Below, one piece after another: positions 1 to 64,000 of a stretch of 64,000 bases of DNA. Origin of the DNA: Megaustenia siamemsis (taxonomy: Eukaryota; Mollusca; Gastropoda; Stylommatophora; Ariophantidae). The notes beneath the pieces were generated by a model. It was not told the DNA's origin and ran no database searches. It saw nothing but the letters and a program-made list of their open reading frames with translations. The stretch is from the NCBI GenBank assembly GCA_032433765.1, contig JAVIAB010000049.1:21332779-21396778 (forward strand). The letters run 5' to 3'. Both the position numbers and the translations under genes were made by a program. How positions within the stretch are numbered: the first letter of the stretch is position 1; each line of letters begins with the position of its first letter.

Positions 1-91
1 CAACACATTAATGTCACAACAATCCAAAATCTCAATACATCACATCACACTCAATCAATTAATCAACATAAAATACACAATATATTCCTGT

Positions 92-61812
<61,721 letters not shown>

Positions 61813-61894
61813 CTGAGTAAACAATAAAAAGAAATGTCAGAAAAGTCTTTAATTAGGGAATATATAAAGATATCAGTGCAAGTGAAGTAGGGGG

Positions 61895-62745
61895 TGTATG
61901 GAATGGTTAGTCTAAGAGAAATGAGGAATATAGAGATATATTAGTCTAAGAGAAATGTGGAATAGAGAGATATTAGTCTAAGAGAAATGTGGAATATAGA
62001 GAGATATTAGTCTAAGAGAAATGTGGAATATAGAGATATATTAGTCTAAGAGAAATGTGGAATATAGAGATATATTAGTCTAAGAGAAATGTGGAATATA
62101 GAGATATATTAGTCTAAGAGAAGTGTGGAATATAGAGAAAAATTAGTCCAAGAGAAGTGTGGAATATAGAGATATATTAGTCTAAGAGAAGTGTGGAATA
62201 AGAGAAAAATTAGTTTAAGAAAAGTGTAGAATATAGAGAGATATTAGTCTAAGAGGAATGTGGAATATAGAGAAATATTAGTCTAAGGGGTAGGGTTCGA
62301 TCCCAACCGACGGCTTCCGGGTTCACCCAGCCTTAAATGGGTACCGGATTTTTTTCTGGAAAGTAAAGCAGCACGGGCGTTATACCGACCACATTACCCC
62401 AAAAATCATGTGCTGAAGGTCTGTAAAATATAGGGTCACTAACACATTTCCCTATACACCACTTGGCGTGACGAGGGTACTTTACTTTTTACTTTTACTT
62501 TATTAGTCTAAGGGAAGTGTGGAATATAGAGAAATATTAGTTTAAGAGAAGTAGGGAATATAGAGAGATATTAGTCTAAGAGAAGTAGGAAATATAGAGA
62601 GATATTAGTCTAAGAGAAGTAGGGAATATAGAGAGATATTAGTTTAAGAGAAGTAGGGAATATAGAGAGATATTAGTTTAAGAGAAATATAGAGAGATAT
62701 TAGTCTAAGAAAAATGTGAAATATGGAGAGATATTAGTAGTATAT
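61895..62745. repeat. Minisatellite, 34-bp unit, split by SINE-C
   Basis: Unit tattagtctaagagaaatgt, ggaatatagagata; ~18 copies on both sides of SINE-C copy 9. Confidence 0.93.
62287..62505 (+). mobile_element. SINE-C copy 9, 5'-truncated
   Basis: ggggtagggttcgatcccaa (B box kept, A box lost) through the full body to ctttactttttacttttact. Flanked by attagtctaaggg on both sides, which is also array sequence. Confidence 0.88.
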
Positions 62746-62984
62746 CATATCATGTGTGAGACCTTGCACAGGACCAGCATTTTATCTCGTCATATTCTGG
62801 GGAGTCTGCCTTTCAAAACTTGGCAAATGGACCTGCTGTTGTTGTCTCTCACCTCAATGTTCTTTTTAGTGTTTCTTAAGGTCGGCCTCTTTTTCTTTTA
62901 CCCTCTGGTTCCATTTGAGGGCTTATATATGACTGTATCAACTTCAGAAAAATTCTCAAAAAATGAAGGAATATACATAGATTT

Positions 62985-63283
62985 AAGTACAACATTGGAT
63001 ATGTTCCAACACAAAAAGAAGCTCTTAAGAGACCTTAGAAAGAAACAATCAACATTTTTCAGGCACATCACGAGAAGAGGAAAGTTGGAATACTTGGTTA
63101 CAACTGGCAAAATACAGGGAAAGAGAGATCAAGGATGACAAAAAGAGAAAAAAATACTGGATAGCTTGTTGTCATGGCATGGGAAAACAGTCAACAATAT
63201 ATACAGTATACAGAACTAATACGATGCACTGTAGATAGAAGATTGTGGAAGGACATGATCACCTACGCTAACAGGTATGGCAC

Positions 63284-63312
<29 letters not shown>
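62985..63312 (+). mobile_element. LINE-E copy 12, 3' end
   Basis: Encodes KKLLRDLRKKQSTFFRHITR, RGKLEYLVTTGKIQGKRDQG; 3' end gatgatgatgatgatgatga. Internal deletions. Confidence 0.83.
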
Positions 63313-63315
<3 letters not shown>

Positions 63316-63411
63316 AGTAACAGATGTATGAAAAATACATAGAAAAATAAAGAAACAAAAATGCAAAAAAAAACAAATGACTATTATTATCATAGTAACC
63401 CCCATTTTGAC

Positions 63412-64000
63412 AATTGACAATCATGAAGATACAGACTTTCATTAATGGAAGCTTACACAGAATAAAAGGATGGAAATTCTTCTTCTTCTGTCCTTCCTCT
63501 ATTGCCGTTGGCGTCGATGGGAGATACAATCGGCGATTCTTTGCTCTTCTGTGGGTCTCTTCTGGTGTTATCTCTCTTAGTGACTCTAGTATTCCCTTTA
63601 TCTATCTCTTCTCGGTCTTCCTCTTAATCTGGCGTTTTCGTAGCGTTTGTTTATGGCTCTTTGAGTCACTGTTAGTTCTTTTGTCTTGTTATATGAAGGA
63701 TAGAAATGGCAGGACAAAATCACTAACATAGAATTATGGAAATGTACCAGTCAAATACCAGTGGATAGATACAGCGAAGACGATGGCGCTGGATAGGGCA
63801 CACACTGCGGATGCCAACTGAGAGTATTACACAACAGGCCCTTTTTTGGAATCCCCAGGGGAAAAGACAAAGAGGAAGATCAAGGATGGGGAAGAAATGG
63901 GATGATCTTAAAAGAATGGCAAGAAACAGAACGACTTGGAAAGTATATATTGAAGACCTATGCTCCACAGGGAGCTGAAAGTGTTTGTTGAAGACCTATG
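63412..64000 (+). mobile_element. LINE-D copy 4, split by a LINE-G-type 3' end
   Basis: 63412-63477 and 63708-64000 together follow LINE-D (MTIMKIQTFINGSLHRIKGW | EWQDKITNIELWKCTS, RRWRWIGHTLRMPTESITQQ). The insert at 63478-63695 begins tcttcttcttctgtccttcc (reversed GAAGAA tail). TSD aaggatggaaat / aaggatagaaat at 63466-63477 and 63696-63707. The last ~20 bp (gtgtttgttgaagacctatg) repeat an earlier part of the element. Confidence 0.85.

Overview
The window is an AT-rich, repeat-saturated piece of an animal nuclear genome. Spliced genes, LINE remnants with tandem 3' tails, tRNA-derived SINEs and very abundant minisatellites all point to a eukaryote. The SINE and LINE types, and the protein similarity, suggest an invertebrate, most likely a mollusc and perhaps a gastropod; the species cannot be fixed from sequence alone. 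There is no bacterial, phage or CRISPR content.

The only host gene I can support is the 3' part of a plasma-membrane-type Na+/H+ exchanger (SLC9A/NHE family) on the minus strand. Nine exons (here A to I, in transcript order) lie at 61731-61812, 56651-56779, 51002-51091, 44905-44970, 36457-36563, 33464-33523, 6479-6654, 3183-3289 and 92-649. Every exon has an AG acceptor, every internal exon a GT donor, and all eight junction phases agree. Together they give one open frame of 457 residues plus a stop, from the loop before the YGGLRGA membrane helix, through the CHP-binding region, to a long charged tail ending in ETRV, a class I PDZ-ligand pattern. Upstream exons lie outside the window.

The eight introns (about 2.5 to 26.8 kb) are almost wholly repeats. 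Roughly 24-25 kb of the window (my estimate from coordinates) is tandem arrays with units of 23-79 bp. The rest is mostly 5'-truncated LINEs of several families (called A, D, E, G, H here), SINEs with several tRNA-like heads, and a non-tRNA short element (SINE-B) that shares its 3' tail with LINE-A. Many insertions are nested and keep target-site duplications, so relative ages can be read off.

The most unusual signal is that several intron minisatellites are copies of the edges of the exchanger's own exons. The array before exon D (unit 46 bp) repeats that exon's splice acceptor and first ~18 coding bases. The array before exon I repeats its first ~28 coding bases, encoding SKYDRNL/SKYERNL. 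A small array before exon E appears to do the same, and the end of exon C with its donor is tandemly duplicated. A fourth array (48385-49582) grew from a LINE coding segment at an inverted junction. This suggests local slippage or re-copying at exon edges as a recurrent source of intron satellites in this gene.

Layout: 1-3300 last exons and exon-I-derived array; 3300-6500 LINE-G, hairpin, SINE-C, LINE-E; 6479-6654 exon G; 6655-33463 giant intron with about ten satellites; 33464-36563 exons F and E; 36564-44904 nested LINE-E and a 4-kb 40-bp satellite; 44905-51091 exons D and C with exon-derived and LINE-derived arrays; 51092-56779 nested LINEs and exon B; 56780-61812 a 3-kb satellite and exon A; 61813-64000 34-bp array and nested LINE-D/LINE-E pieces.
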